Positions 41,157 through 49,419 are shown, counted from the stretch's first letter. The stretch: DNA of 62,246 nucleotides from CAYMTT01 sp964393465 (GCA_964393465.1 CAYMTT010000001.1:1-62246); one strand, 5' to 3'. The notes: generated from the letters alone by a model not told the origin. A program made the numbers and translations.

Positions 41157-42416
41157 TTAAAAAAGGGTGTTTTGTTTTGAAGCCCTCCTGCTTTCCCCTT
41201 TGGAAAATATCCTAATTTTCCCGTAGACTCCATCGTAGCCCGGCTCTACAAAAACCCTGCCTTCCCTGATTCTCATTATCCCTTCGGCTATTTCCGGTAA
41301 AGATGCAGATTCCAAATCCTGTCGGGAAGCTTCCAGCAGAATCTTGAATTCACTGCCAAGGCCGCCTATAAGGTTTTCGTATTCTTCTTTGACTTTTTTG
41401 GAAGCTGTCCCCAAGCCGAGGCTTTCTGCAATTATCTCTTCCAAAGGCACCAGGCTTTTGAAGGGAATGGCGTCTTCCGGTTTGAAGCCTTCCGGCCTGT
41501 CGGCCAAACTTTCTATCCTGCTCATTACCCCGACGGTCAAAGGTCTTCCGCAGGTCGGACAAATGTTGTTGTATTTTTTCGACTCTTGCGGGGAAAGCAC
41601 GATTTGGCAGTTTCTGTGGCCGTCGTAATGGTACTTCCCCTCTTGGGGGAAAAATTCCACAGTGTACAGAAAATTCTGAGGGTCTTTTGATTTTATGGCT
41701 GCCCCTATGGAAGAATAGCTCAAAAAGGGCAAACTGAAAACGTTGGCCTCCCTGCCTATCCTGCTCGGTGAATGGGAATCGCTGTTGGAGATCAAAGCCA
41801 TCCTGTCCAAAGAAGAAAGCCTCCAGTTCATAGCAGGATCAGACGACAATCCCGTTTCCAAAGCGTAGATGTATTTTGAATAATCCTCGAAGCATTCCTC
41901 CAAAGAATCGAAGCCGGATTTGGATCCGAAAATGCCGAACCAAGGAGTCCAGGCGTGAGCCGGAATCACCAGGCAGTCTTCGGAAACCGAAAAAACGATT
42001 TTCGCCAGCTCTTTGGCATCCAAGCCCAGAATCGGGCGGCCGTCGGCTTTCAAATTTCCTATCCATCCCAGCCGGGCGTTGATATTTTCTACCTCTTTGA
42101 AAGAAGGGGCGAAAATTAAAACGTGTATCTTTCTGACCTTGTTGTTTTTGGAATAAATGCAGCTGATTTCCGCGGTCAAGATGAAACGGACGGGAGTATC
42201 TTTTTCTTTCAGTTTAAAAAGACCGGGCTCTGCCGGTTCCAGTTTTTCTTTCAGATCGTTGAACCATTCGGGATGAGTGAAATCTCCTGTAGCCAAAACT
42301 TTTATCCCTTTTATTCCGGCCCACTTATCCAGGCTTTCCAGGTCCATATCCCTGCTGGTGGCCCTGGAATACTTGCTGTGGATGTGGAAATCGGCTACGA
42401 ATTGCATATATTCCAT
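41157..42416 (-). CDS. Endonuclease Q family PHP-domain nuclease
   Basis: 419 residues. PHP metal motifs FVADFHIHSKYS (6-17), GDFTHPEWF, AEISCIYS, PAHAWTPWFG and ISNSDSHSPSRIGREAN, then a zinc site with ICPTCGRPLTVGV. This matches endonuclease Q, which nicks DNA 5' of uracil, hypoxanthine and abasic sites in Thermococcales and some bacteria. It complements the UDG 8 kb away. An SD, GGGAGGT, precedes the start. Confidence 0.88.
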   Translation of the reverse strand: MEYMQFVADFHIHSKYSRATSRDMDLESLDKWAGIKGIKVLATGDFTHPEWFNDLKEKLEPAEPGLFKLKEKDTPVRFILTAEISCIYSKNNKVRKIHVLIFAPSFKEVENINARLGWIGNLKADGRPILGLDAKELAKIVFSVSEDCLVIPAHAWTPWFGIFGSKSGFDSLEECFEDYSKYIYALETGLSSDPAMNWRLSSLDRMALISNSDSHSPSRIGREANVFSLPFLSYSSIGAAIKSKDPQNFLYTVEFFPQEGKYHYDGHRNCQIVLSPQESKKYNNICPTCGRPLTVGVMSRIESLADRPEGFKPEDAIPFKSLVPLEEIIAESLGLGTASKKVKEEYENLIGGLGSEFKILLEASRQDLESASLPEIAEGIMRIREGRVFVEPGYDGVYGKIRIFSKGESRRASKQNTLF

Positions 42417-42449
42417 TTTACCTCCCGGAGGAGTTTGGGTAAAGGCCGA

Positions 42450-43565
42450 TCAGCGGGAAAAAAAGGAAATTATTTCGAATATTATTCCCAGAACGAAAAA
42501 AGCGGGCAGAATATAAATCAAGGGGCTCATTCTGCGGTTGAATCGCTTTTTCAAAAACTGGCGATAAAGAAAAACCATCACTATCCCCATACAACCTATG
42601 GACAAAGCTCCCGTCAAACTGATAATCTCGATAAACTCCCTCATTCCAGCCAAAAACATAAAAAGAGGCAGGAAACTGACTACGGCCCAGGCCAAAACGG
42701 GGTGAAGATTGAAATCATACCAGAGCACTTTTTTCAAAGTCAAACCCAAGGTCAAAAAAGAAGTAAAACAGGTTATTATCCCGAAAACGAAAGCCAGCCG
42801 GATTACTCTGTTTCCGAGAGTCCGGGCCAGGCCGGAAATCGCCTCCTTGGAAGTGCCGGATCCCGAAGTTCCCAGAACGGTATAGATGAAAAAAAGATAA
42901 GTGAGAGCTGACAGCAAAATCCCCAAGATTATCACTTTTTTCACGGCCCGGGGATTGTTTCCCAGAAATTCTCTTATTTCGGGCACTATATTGCTGCCCC
43001 ACAAAGAAAAAAGTATGACTCCATAGGGAAGAGCCAAAAAAGCGGAATTCATCCCTTTAAGATGTCCCAATTCGATGAAAGAATAGGATTTAAAAAAGAA
43101 TATGCCCAGAATGGCAAAAAAAACAACCAGCAGAAAAAATTCTATCGTGCAAATGCTTTTTATGCCCCGGAAAATAAAAAAAGAGCCCAAAGCCCAGAAA
43201 AAAAGCGTATACAAAACCGCGCTTCCTCCAAAATAAGGGGAAAGAAAAGAATTGAGAAAATTACCTCCGACCACTAAATAGGCCAGCAAAGCTCCCAGTA
43301 GGCCGGAACCTATGGCAAGAAAAGTGAAAGTCTTCCAGCGCCGGCCGAGATATTCTTGGGCGAATCCGGGCAGGCGCTTCAAGCCGGTAGTCCCCAAAGA
43401 AACTTCGGCGTACATTAAATGAATGGCCGCCGCTATGCAAGCCAGCAGGAAAAAATAAAAAAGAACGACCGGAAATCCGGCCTTCAAAGCGACATAGGGC
43501 AGGCCGAATATTCCCACCCCGATAATTGTCCCGGCAAAAACGGCCAGGGCCTTAATAAAATTCAT
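42450..43565 (-). CDS. Aromatic amino-acid/Trp-Tyr type permease
   Basis: 371 residues and eleven hydrophobic segments. The first, LAVFAGTIIGVGIFGLPYVA (8-27), holds the GTxxGxGIxGLP signature of the APC superfamily Trp/Tyr-permease branch. NNPRAVKKVIILGILLSALTY near 210 is also typical. It probably imports an amino acid for an auxotroph. The exact substrate cannot be read. Confidence 0.85.
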   Translation of the reverse strand: MNFIKALAVFAGTIIGVGIFGLPYVALKAGFPVVLFYFFLLACIAAAIHLMYAEVSLGTTGLKRLPGFAQEYLGRRWKTFTFLAIGSGLLGALLAYLVVGGNFLNSFLSPYFGGSAVLYTLFFWALGSFFIFRGIKSICTIEFFLLVVFFAILGIFFFKSYSFIELGHLKGMNSAFLALPYGVILFSLWGSNIVPEIREFLGNNPRAVKKVIILGILLSALTYLFFIYTVLGTSGSGTSKEAISGLARTLGNRVIRLAFVFGIITCFTSFLTLGLTLKKVLWYDFNLHPVLAWAVVSFLPLFMFLAGMREFIEIISLTGALSIGCMGIVMVFLYRQFLKKRFNRRMSPLIYILPAFFVLGIIFEIISFFSR

Positions 43566-43570
43566 GGAAG

Positions 43571-44068
43571 CTAAACTCCCGTTTTTGTGCCTTTGGCTTT
43601 TTTGACCAATTCTTCCCTAAGTTCTTCGGCTTTTTCCACGGAAACTCCGGGAAGCTTGCCTTCCGGATCTCCCATGCCCCTTCTGCCGTAGTTTCCGCTG
43701 TAGCCGGCGGTCTGTACCATCAAATCGGAAAGACCGAACAATCTGGCCAGAATCCCCCTGTGTATGTCGACGTTCTGAATCCTTTCATAGGGAATGGAAA
43801 CGTATTTTTTCCAGATAACTCCGTGCTCTTTTTTGAAAACGTCTTCTGTCAGCTGATACTTGTAGGCGTTGTAGCTGAGCTTGGCCCAGAAATAGCTTCC
43901 TCCCAGCCAAAGAAGAAAAAACAGAAACAGTCCTATCATCACGGATCTCGTCCCGGCGAGAGAATAAACGCCTCTCAAAAAGACGCTCAGAAAAATGGCA
44001 AAGAAAAAGCCCGCTCCCAGAAAACGGAAGAAAAACAACCAAACGGCTCTTGGATGCAGTTTTTCCAT
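43571..44068 (-). CDS. PH-like YdbS/DUF304 membrane protein
   Basis: 165 residues. Two membrane segments (about 10-32 and 38-58) are followed by a bacterial PH domain: YQLTEDVFKKEHGVIWKKYVSIPYERIQNVD (outline, 70-100) with the signature IPYERIQNVDI. Then a short basic tail. Function unknown. It begins 5 bases after the permease gene. Confidence 0.82.
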   Translation of the reverse strand: MEKLHPRAVWLFFFRFLGAGFFFAIFLSVFLRGVYSLAGTRSVMIGLFLFFLLWLGGSYFWAKLSYNAYKYQLTEDVFKKEHGVIWKKYVSIPYERIQNVDIHRGILARLFGLSDLMVQTAGYSGNYGRRGMGDPEGKLPGVSVEKAEELREELVKKAKGTKTGV

Positions 44069-44072
44069 AAAT

Positions 44073-44405
44073 TTATTTTATCAATTTTACCCCCACTCCG
44101 GCCACTTGAGCTCCGCCAAAAAAGAGGATGAAGGCGAAAATCGACCAGGAAATCAGATTCAGCATCTTGAAAATCGATTCTGAAGGAATCGTGTCTTTAA
44201 GCTGATCCCGAATCAATTCCTGCATTTGGCCTTCCAGACCGGCGGCAGTCTGGGAAACCGATCCGTTTTCCGGCTCGAAAGAAAAGACTTCGGGAGGCTC
44301 CTTTTCTGCGGTAAAAATATTGAAAGAAGCGTAAAAAGCGTAAGCCATTACGGCCAATCCCGCAAAAAGCAGAAAAAGGCCCAGAACTTTCTTGAGTTTG
44401 CCCAT
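44073..44405 (-). CDS. Small two-helix membrane protein, unknown
   Basis: 110 residues: membrane helix 7-27, an exterior hydrophilic stretch rich in Glu/Gln (EGQMQELIRDQLKDTIPS), and a second helix at 85-105. No motif recognised. Placed four bases from the PH-domain gene and one base from the next, in a string of small membrane proteins. Confidence 0.6.
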   Translation of the reverse strand: MGKLKKVLGLFLLFAGLAVMAYAFYASFNIFTAEKEPPEVFSFEPENGSVSQTAAGLEGQMQELIRDQLKDTIPSESIFKMLNLISWSIFAFILFFGGAQVAGVGVKLIK

Positions 44406-44406
44406 G

Positions 44407-44715
44407 TTATTTTTTATTTAATTCCCCGTATAACGAGGATTTTTTAATTATTATCTTGTAAATATTTTCTATGAAATCCCCTCCGGCGTAACCGATAACA
44501 AAAGAGAGGGCGGGAGTGAAAGAATCAAAAAGCGTAAATCCCAGCTGCTTTACCGCCACGGAAGCCATAAGGCCGACGGTTCCGGAAATGAACATCATGC
44601 CGAAAAAATAAGGAAGCTTGAATCCCACGTTTTTATAGGAAAACTGATACTTCACGAAGCCCACCAGGCCTCTTAAAAATCCTCCTCCGAAAGCGGCGAT
44701 AAATATTGAAATCAT
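44407..44715 (-). CDS. Small membrane protein, unknown
   Basis: 102 residues with glycine-rich helices (ISIFIAAFGGGFLRGLVGFV at 2-21; MMFISGTVGLMASVAV; LSFVIGYAGGDFIENIY). The GG and GxxxG patterns suggest helix packing. No family recognised. It abuts mgtC-like gene upstream. Confidence 0.6.
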   Translation of the reverse strand: MISIFIAAFGGGFLRGLVGFVKYQFSYKNVGFKLPYFFGMMFISGTVGLMASVAVKQLGFTLFDSFTPALSFVIGYAGGDFIENIYKIIIKKSSLYGELNKK

Positions 44716-44720
44716 TATCT

Positions 44721-45125
44721 TTAGGACGTTTTGTGAAAAAACTTATCTTCAAAAAACCTCAGAGCCGCCAGAATGGCAATGGTCATAAAAGTTACGAATA
44801 AAGAAACCGAATAAAGTTCCATTCCCACGGCGATTCCTATGGCCGCGGCCACCCAAAGCCCGGCGGCAGTGGTCAGCCCTTCAACAAACTTATCGCGGTG
44901 AATAATCAGGCCGGCCCCGATGAAACCGATGCCCGTGGCTACCGCCTGAATCACCCTGCCCAGATCAATGTCTGCCATTTTCTGACCGACGACGGTAAAA
45001 AGAGCCGCTCCCAGACAGACCAAGGCGTAAGTCCTCAGCCCGGCTTCTTTTCTTTTGTATTCCCGCTCTAATCCGAGAAGCCCGCCCAGCAAAGCGGACA
45101 AAAATAGTTGAAGGAAAATTTCCAT
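44721..45125 (-). CDS. MgtC/SapB family membrane protein
   Basis: 134 residues. LFLSALLGGLLGLEREYKRKEAGLRTY (outline, 7-33) with the GLERE motif, GTGIGFIGAGLI-like ATGIGFIGAGLI, and EGLTTAAGLWVAAAIGIAVG are the MgtC hallmarks. Four membrane helices; the cytosolic ACT-like C-domain of longer members is absent. Linked to Mg2+ or membrane-potential control in the family. Confidence 0.9.
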   Translation of the reverse strand: MEIFLQLFLSALLGGLLGLEREYKRKEAGLRTYALVCLGAALFTVVGQKMADIDLGRVIQAVATGIGFIGAGLIIHRDKFVEGLTTAAGLWVAAAIGIAVGMELYSVSLFVTFMTIAILAALRFFEDKFFHKTS

Positions 45126-45397
45126 TAAACTTTGTATACCTTGTATCCTTCCCTCACTTTGTCGTCAACCTTCAATCCGACCGAATCTCCGGGTTTGGCC
45201 TTTTGGACCTTCTCATGCTCCACTTCCATGGAATCCACTTTCTGGCTGAAATCGGTTTCCCCTCCCACTATCCTGATTTCATCGCCGACATTCAGTTCTT
45301 CTGAAAGTTTGATAACCGCCACTCCGATGTTTCCGAAATAATGGGTTAATTCGCCTATGAGCTTTCCTTCTTCTACTGGCTGTGGTTCTTTTGCCAT
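45125..45397 (-). CDS. Small elongation-factor domain-II-like protein
   Basis: 90 residues resembling domain 2 of EF-Tu/EF-G type factors: IGELTHYFGNIGVAVIKLSE, LNVGDEIRIVGGETDF, VDSMEVEHEKVQKAKPGDSVGLKV. No GTPase domain. Such stand-alone domains occur in CPR and archaea with no known function. Begins with ATG that shares a base with the mgtC stop. Confidence 0.75.
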   Translation of the reverse strand: MAKEPQPVEEGKLIGELTHYFGNIGVAVIKLSEELNVGDEIRIVGGETDFSQKVDSMEVEHEKVQKAKPGDSVGLKVDDKVREGYKVYKV

Positions 45398-45414
45398 AAT
45401 TTTATTAATATTTT

Positions 45415-45963
45415 TTATTTCCGACCTTTTTCTTTTTTAATCTCTTTGATCAGCTTTTGGACCAATTTTTTGGGCTCGATATCGTAAACCATAGGGCCTC
45501 TTTTTTTGTGGGGGCGGCGAAGAATGTATTTTATTAGATCAGCCGTGCCTCCGGACCCTTCCAAAACGCCGATCGGTTTTTTATCCTCGTAAGCGATGGT
45601 GAACTCGTTCAAGGTCCCCATCCTTCCGCAAGCCACGATTACAGCGTCTGCGGCCCTGGTCATTAAAAGATTCCTGCCGGAATAATCGAATCCCGTATAG
45701 ACCACTACGTCAAACTGATCCAAGGGAAGATGATAAACTTTATCGTGCTCCAGTTCGGAAACCGCCGGAGAAAAACCGATGCTTATGCCCCCTTCTTCCT
45801 TGCAGCCTTTGGCCGCCCAATAAGGAACTCCGGTAGTGGCTCCGGTAACCAAAACCACTTCCTGACGGGCTATCTCCCTGCCTATCTCTTCTGACAGTTT
45901 TTTTATATTTTTGGAGCAGTGGCCCATTTTGGCCGCCCCGCTCACTGCAATTTTGAAACGCAT
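45415..45963 (-). CDS. LOG/SLOG-type (YvdD-like) Rossmann protein
   Basis: 182 residues: FKIAVSGAAKMGHC at the N-terminus, VTGATTGVPYWAAKGCKEEGG, FDYSGRNLLMTRAADAVI and the GRMGTLNEFTIAYED motif (PGG-x-GTxxE-like, here GRMGTLNE). Related enzymes release adenine from cytokinin nucleotides or sense nucleotides. Activity not provable. An extended -10 box sits 8 bases before the start. Confidence 0.8.
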   Translation of the reverse strand: MRFKIAVSGAAKMGHCSKNIKKLSEEIGREIARQEVVLVTGATTGVPYWAAKGCKEEGGISIGFSPAVSELEHDKVYHLPLDQFDVVVYTGFDYSGRNLLMTRAADAVIVACGRMGTLNEFTIAYEDKKPIGVLEGSGGTADLIKYILRRPHKKRGPMVYDIEPKKLVQKLIKEIKKEKGRK

Positions 45964-45971
45964 ATATTTAA

Positions 45972-45980
45972 ATTATAGCA
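45972..45980 (-). promoter_or_regulatory. Extended -10 box of the LOG-like gene
   Basis: TGCTATAAT on the minus strand, 8 bases before the ATG at 45963. Leaderless-type geometry. Confidence 0.6.
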
Positions 45981-45984
45981 GATT

Positions 45985-46860
45985 TCAGCCGCATTGGCAT
46001 CCCCCTTTCCCCTCTGGCTCGATGTGTATCATTATGTCTTTGACTCCGGGAAGCTCTTTTATGATTTTCTTTTTCAAAAGGCGGGAAATGCGATGGGCTT
46101 GCTCCAAAGAAAGATCCGAATCCAGGGAAACGTGCATGTCCAGAAAAACGTGATGCTGATCTCCCCGGCTCCTGATTTCATGGCAGGAACGCACGCCCTT
46201 TGTCTCGCCGACTATTCTTTTTACTCTCTTTTCGTCCACCGCGGCCTTGTCGCATAAAATTCCAGCTACATGCTTGATTATTTCCCAAGCCAGTTTTCCA
46301 AGCATTAAAATGACGGCCAAAGCGATTAAAGGATCCAGTACAAGATAGCCTTTCTTGATCGCCACCATGCCCAAAATGACCGCCGGAGTAATGAAAAAAT
46401 GGGTTTTGGTGTGCAAAGAATCTGCTATCAAAATGGTGCTTTTGAGTTTTTTGCCCTGCCTGCTTTCGTAAAAGTAAACGAAAGCGTCGACGCAAAGAGT
46501 GCCTCCCATCACCAAAAAACTCAAAAAACTTATATCGGGAGCGACCGGATTCAAAAAACGAGCGGCGGCGCTCTTCAAAAATTCGTAGCTGGCGATCAAT
46601 ATCAAAAAAGCAATGGCCAAAGCGGAAAAAGCTTCGAATTTCAAGTGTCCGTAGGGGTGCCCGGCATCTTTGGGGTGTTCGGCCGCTTTCAAGCCGAGCA
46701 AACCCAGAATATTGGACATTCCGTCAAAAAGAGAGTGAAATCCGTCGGTAAGAATGCTCAAGGCTCCGGTAAGGGAGCCGACCAAAATCTTGGCCAGGGC
46801 CACAGCCCAGTTCAGCGTCAAGGTTATTATCAATATTTTCCTGGGTTTTCGGAATTCCAT
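45985..46860 (-). CDS. Cation diffusion facilitator (CDF) transporter
   Basis: 291 residues, six membrane helices then a cytosolic ferredoxin-like domain. The metal site in helix 2 is DGFHSLFD (His42, Asp46). In helix 5 the usual HxxxD reads HTKTH (His150, His154), so one ligand differs from typical zinc exporters such as YiiP. The terminal CQCG may bind metal. It exports Zn, Fe, Mn or related ions; which is unclear. It follows tRNA-Arg by 7 bases. Confidence 0.92.
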   Translation of the reverse strand: MEFRKPRKILIITLTLNWAVALAKILVGSLTGALSILTDGFHSLFDGMSNILGLLGLKAAEHPKDAGHPYGHLKFEAFSALAIAFLILIASYEFLKSAAARFLNPVAPDISFLSFLVMGGTLCVDAFVYFYESRQGKKLKSTILIADSLHTKTHFFITPAVILGMVAIKKGYLVLDPLIALAVILMLGKLAWEIIKHVAGILCDKAAVDEKRVKRIVGETKGVRSCHEIRSRGDQHHVFLDMHVSLDSDLSLEQAHRISRLLKKKIIKELPGVKDIMIHIEPEGKGGCQCG

Positions 46861-46866
46861 TTCGGG

Positions 46867-46939
46867 TGCGCCCGGCCTGATTCGAACAGGCGACTTCTGG
46901 CTCCGGAGGCCAGCGTTCTATCCACTGAACTACGGGCGC
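46867..46939 (-). tRNA. tRNA-Arg (anticodon CCG)
   Basis: 73 bases fold as a cloverleaf: acceptor GCGCCCG/CGGGCGC, D-stem GTTC/GAAC, anticodon stem CTGGC/GCCAG with loop CTCCGGA (CCG), variable loop AAGTC, T-stem GCCTG/CAGGC with TTCGAAT. Discriminator A; CCA not encoded. It reads CGG. Confidence 0.97.
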
Positions 46940-46943
46940 GCTC

Positions 46944-46972
46944 TTTACAATTTCGTAGTTTTAGTATATAAT
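46944..46972 (+). promoter_or_regulatory. Consensus promoter for the small gene at 47001
   Basis: TTTACA, 17 bases, TATAAT, pointing away from the tRNA. Followed by GGAGG at 46991-46995 and TTG at 47001. Confidence 0.85.
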
Positions 46973-47000
46973 ATAGCGTAGGAATTGCAAGGAGGAAAAA

Positions 47001-47186
47001 TTGAAAAAGAGGCACTTCAAGCTATGCTTCAGGGTTCGAGGAATATCCAAAGACCCCATGGTGATGTACAGATGGTTTTCCAACGAAGGAAGTTTTATCG
47101 CCTATGTAAAGAAAAGGTTCAAGAAAATGTATCCGCGCCAGAATCTTTTCGTCGAAATCCTGAGTATAGAAGAAATCAAGCACTAA
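47001..47186 (+). CDS. Small basic protein, TTG start, monocistronic
   Basis: 61 residues (MKKRHFKLCFRVRGISK start, KKRFKKMYPRQNLFVEIL end), basic with several aromatics. Its own strong promoter, GGAGG Shine-Dalgarno 5 bases before TTG and a clear terminator make it a solid expression unit. The family is unrecognised. The TTGAAAAAG start resembles that of the small gene at 38386. Confidence 0.8.
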   Translation: MKKRHFKLCFRVRGISKDPMVMYRWFSNEGSFIAYVKKRFKKMYPRQNLFVEILSIEEIKH

Positions 47187-47191
47187 AACTA

Positions 47192-47218
47192 AAGCCCCTC
47201 CTCCGCGGGGGGCTTATT
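47192..47218 (+). terminator. Terminator of the small gene at 47001
   Basis: AAGCCCC and GGGGCTT pair over a 10-base loop, then ATTTC. It overlaps the last codons of the convergent methyltransferase. Confidence 0.8.
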
Positions 47219-47903
47219 TCTCGGCAACAAAATAAAGATTTCCGTGTTTTTTGCCCGGGCTTTTCAAAAGCCCGGTTTCTTTCACTTTTAATCCAGCTTT
47301 TTCGGCCAGTTTCCGCAGTTCTTTTTCGTCAAAAAGATGAACATAGCGCAAGCAGTCTCTGTTCCAAGGAACCAAAACGTCGCCCGAACCCATTTTCGAT
47401 TTCCCTAAAAACTTCAGAAAAAGAAACTTGGCTCTCAAAATCATTTCTTTCAGAGGAGGGAGCTTCCAAACGGTTACAATCAAAAAGCCTTCCGGGCGCA
47501 GAACCCTGCAAGCCTCCTTTAAAAATTTCAAACGCATATCAAAAGAAGAAATATGGTGGAAAACCCCGATGGAAATTATTTTATCGAAGGAATTTTCGGC
47601 AAAAGGCAGATCCAGGGCGTCGCCGACTTTAAAATCGGCTTCCGGATACTTTTCTCTGGCTATTTCGACGAGCTTTTCGGAAGCATCCAGGCCGCAGTAG
47701 GAAACGTTCTTTTTTTCAATCAAATCGTAAAGCCTTCCGTTGCCGCATCCCAAATCCAGAACCCTGTCTTTGGGGGAAACGTATTTTTCCAAAGACCTCA
47801 ACTCTCCCCATATTTTTTCTCTGCTTCTTGAAAAGTCTCCGGCAATGGAGTTATAATCTTTAATGGTCTTGTTCAACAGATACTGAGCGTATTTTTTATC
47901 CAT
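47214..47903 (-). CDS. Trm9/ALKBH8-like SAM methyltransferase
   Basis: 229 residues from MDKKYAQY. YNSIAGDFSRSREKIWGEL, then VLDLGCGNGRLYDL (SAM motif I, about 48-61), DALDLPFAENSFDKIIS, IGVFHHISSFDMRLKFLKEA, CRVLRPEGFLIVTVW, DVLVPWN and RYVHLFDEKELRKL. These last blocks (VPW, RYxHLF) match Trm9/ALKBH8, which methylate 5-carboxymethyl-U34 to mcm5U. The divergent neighbour is elp3, which makes the carboxymethyl group. Start: its ATG shares CATG with the elp3 ATG; the longer frame to 48014 runs antisense into elp3. No Shine-Dalgarno. Confidence 0.85.
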   Translation of the reverse strand: MDKKYAQYLLNKTIKDYNSIAGDFSRSREKIWGELRSLEKYVSPKDRVLDLGCGNGRLYDLIEKKNVSYCGLDASEKLVEIAREKYPEADFKVGDALDLPFAENSFDKIISIGVFHHISSFDMRLKFLKEACRVLRPEGFLIVTVWKLPPLKEMILRAKFLFLKFLGKSKMGSGDVLVPWNRDCLRYVHLFDEKELRKLAEKAGLKVKETGLLKSPGKKHGNLYFVAEK

Positions 47904-49416
47904 GAAAGTTTCAGAAGAAATAATTAAAGAATTGGCAAAAAGTCCGCAGGGGACCGATTTGTTGCGCCTTAAAAGGAAAATGGCAAAAAAGTTCAACGTC
48001 TCCTGCCCCAGCAACGTAGAACTTCTTAAAACCTACCATAAAATGGCGGCCCGAAAAAGGGTCGAACCTTCAGAATATATTGAAAACCTTTTGAAAACCA
48101 GGCCGGTCAGATCGCTTTCGGGAATCGTCAACGTATCGGTTTTAGTGAAGCCTTACCCCTGCCCGGGGAAATGCGCCTATTGCCCGCAGGAAAAAAACGC
48201 ACCCAAAAGCTATCTTAAAGGAGAACCTGCCGTGATGAGAGCGATTTTGAACGAATACGACCCTTACAAACAAGTAAAAACCAGATTGAATTCACTGAAA
48301 ATGACGGGGCATCCTACCGACAAGATAATGCTCAGGATAGTCGGAGGGACGTGGTCTTTTTATCCGGAAAAATACAAAAGCGGATTCATTAAAAAATGCT
48401 TTGAAGCCTGCAACGGCAGAAAAGAGGAAAGCTTGGAATCTGCATTTAGGAAAAACGAAAAAGCCGAACATCGCCTGGTGGGAATTTCCATAGAGACCAG
48501 GCCCGATTTCGTGACAAAAAAGGAAATAGAGAATCTGAGAAAACTGGGGGTAACCCAAGTGGAGCTGGGGGTTCAAAGCATATACGAGGACGTTTTGAAA
48601 CTGAACAAAAGAGGGCACGGCGTAAAAGAAACCAAAAAAGCCACCGAAGCCCTGAAAGACGCAGGGTTCAAAATCTGTTATCAAATGATGCCCAATCTCC
48701 CCGGCTCAACCTTGAAACGCGACGAAAAAATGTTCAAAGAGCTTTTTTCCAATCCCGATTTCAAACCCGATTTTCTAAAAATATATCCCTGCGCCGTCTT
48801 GAAAAACACCCTTCTTTACAAATGGTGGAAACGGGGAAAATACAGGCCTTACACCAAAAAACAACTGATAAGCTTGATTAAAAAAATAAAAAGGGAGATA
48901 CCCTGGTACGTGAGAATCCAAAGGATAACCAGGGATATTCCCAGCGGGGAGATAGTGGCCGGCCCCGCCAAAATATCCAATTTAAGGCAGCTGGTTTCGG
49001 GCCAATGCAAATGCATAAGATGCCGGGAAGTGAGAGGAAACTACGATCCCAAAGAAAAAATATTCCTGTTCCGCCAAGACTACGAAGCTTCAAAAGGCAA
49101 AGAAGTTTTTTTGAGCTACGAAAATAAAGGGCGCGACAAGCTTTTCAGCCTTCTACGGCTGCGCCTGACTTCCGACAATAAAACTTTCATCAGGCACCTT
49201 CACACTTACGGAAAGCTTTATCCTTTCGGACCGAAAACTCAAATTTCCCCCCAGCATAAAGGCCTGGGCAAAAAACTGGTAAGAGAGGCAGAAAAAATAT
49301 CCCAAAAAGAATTCGGGGCAAAAAAAATAGCCGTGATTTCCGGCATAGGAGTAAGGGGTTATTACCGAAAGCTGGGCTACAAGCTGAACAATACCTACAT
49401 GGTAAAAAACTTTTGA
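47902..49416 (+). CDS. elp3: Elp3-like radical SAM/GNAT acetyltransferase
   Basis: 504 residues. Radical SAM cluster CPGKCAYC (Cys87, 91, 94), the LRIVGGTWSFYP, ISIETRPDF, VELGVQS and KRGH stretches, then KIYPCAVLKNTLLY. The C-terminal GNAT domain includes QHKGLGKKLVREAE and a GYYRKLGYKL end. Elp3 carboxymethylates U34 of tRNA using acetyl-CoA. It works alone in archaea and some bacteria. The divergent Trm9-like gene starts on the same CATG. A TATTTT sequence lies 6 bases before the ATG. Confidence 0.95.
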   Translation: MKVSEEIIKELAKSPQGTDLLRLKRKMAKKFNVSCPSNVELLKTYHKMAARKRVEPSEYIENLLKTRPVRSLSGIVNVSVLVKPYPCPGKCAYCPQEKNAPKSYLKGEPAVMRAILNEYDPYKQVKTRLNSLKMTGHPTDKIMLRIVGGTWSFYPEKYKSGFIKKCFEACNGRKEESLESAFRKNEKAEHRLVGISIETRPDFVTKKEIENLRKLGVTQVELGVQSIYEDVLKLNKRGHGVKETKKATEALKDAGFKICYQMMPNLPGSTLKRDEKMFKELFSNPDFKPDFLKIYPCAVLKNTLLYKWWKRGKYRPYTKKQLISLIKKIKREIPWYVRIQRITRDIPSGEIVAGPAKISNLRQLVSGQCKCIRCREVRGNYDPKEKIFLFRQDYEASKGKEVFLSYENKGRDKLFSLLRLRLTSDNKTFIRHLHTYGKLYPFGPKTQISPQHKGLGKKLVREAEKISQKEFGAKKIAVISGIGVRGYYRKLGYKLNNTYMVKNF

Positions 49417-49419
49417 TTT

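Noticed and set aside
47903..48014. N-terminal extension of the Trm9-like gene
   Set aside because: It lies antisense to the first codons of elp3 and shows no similarity to methyltransferases.
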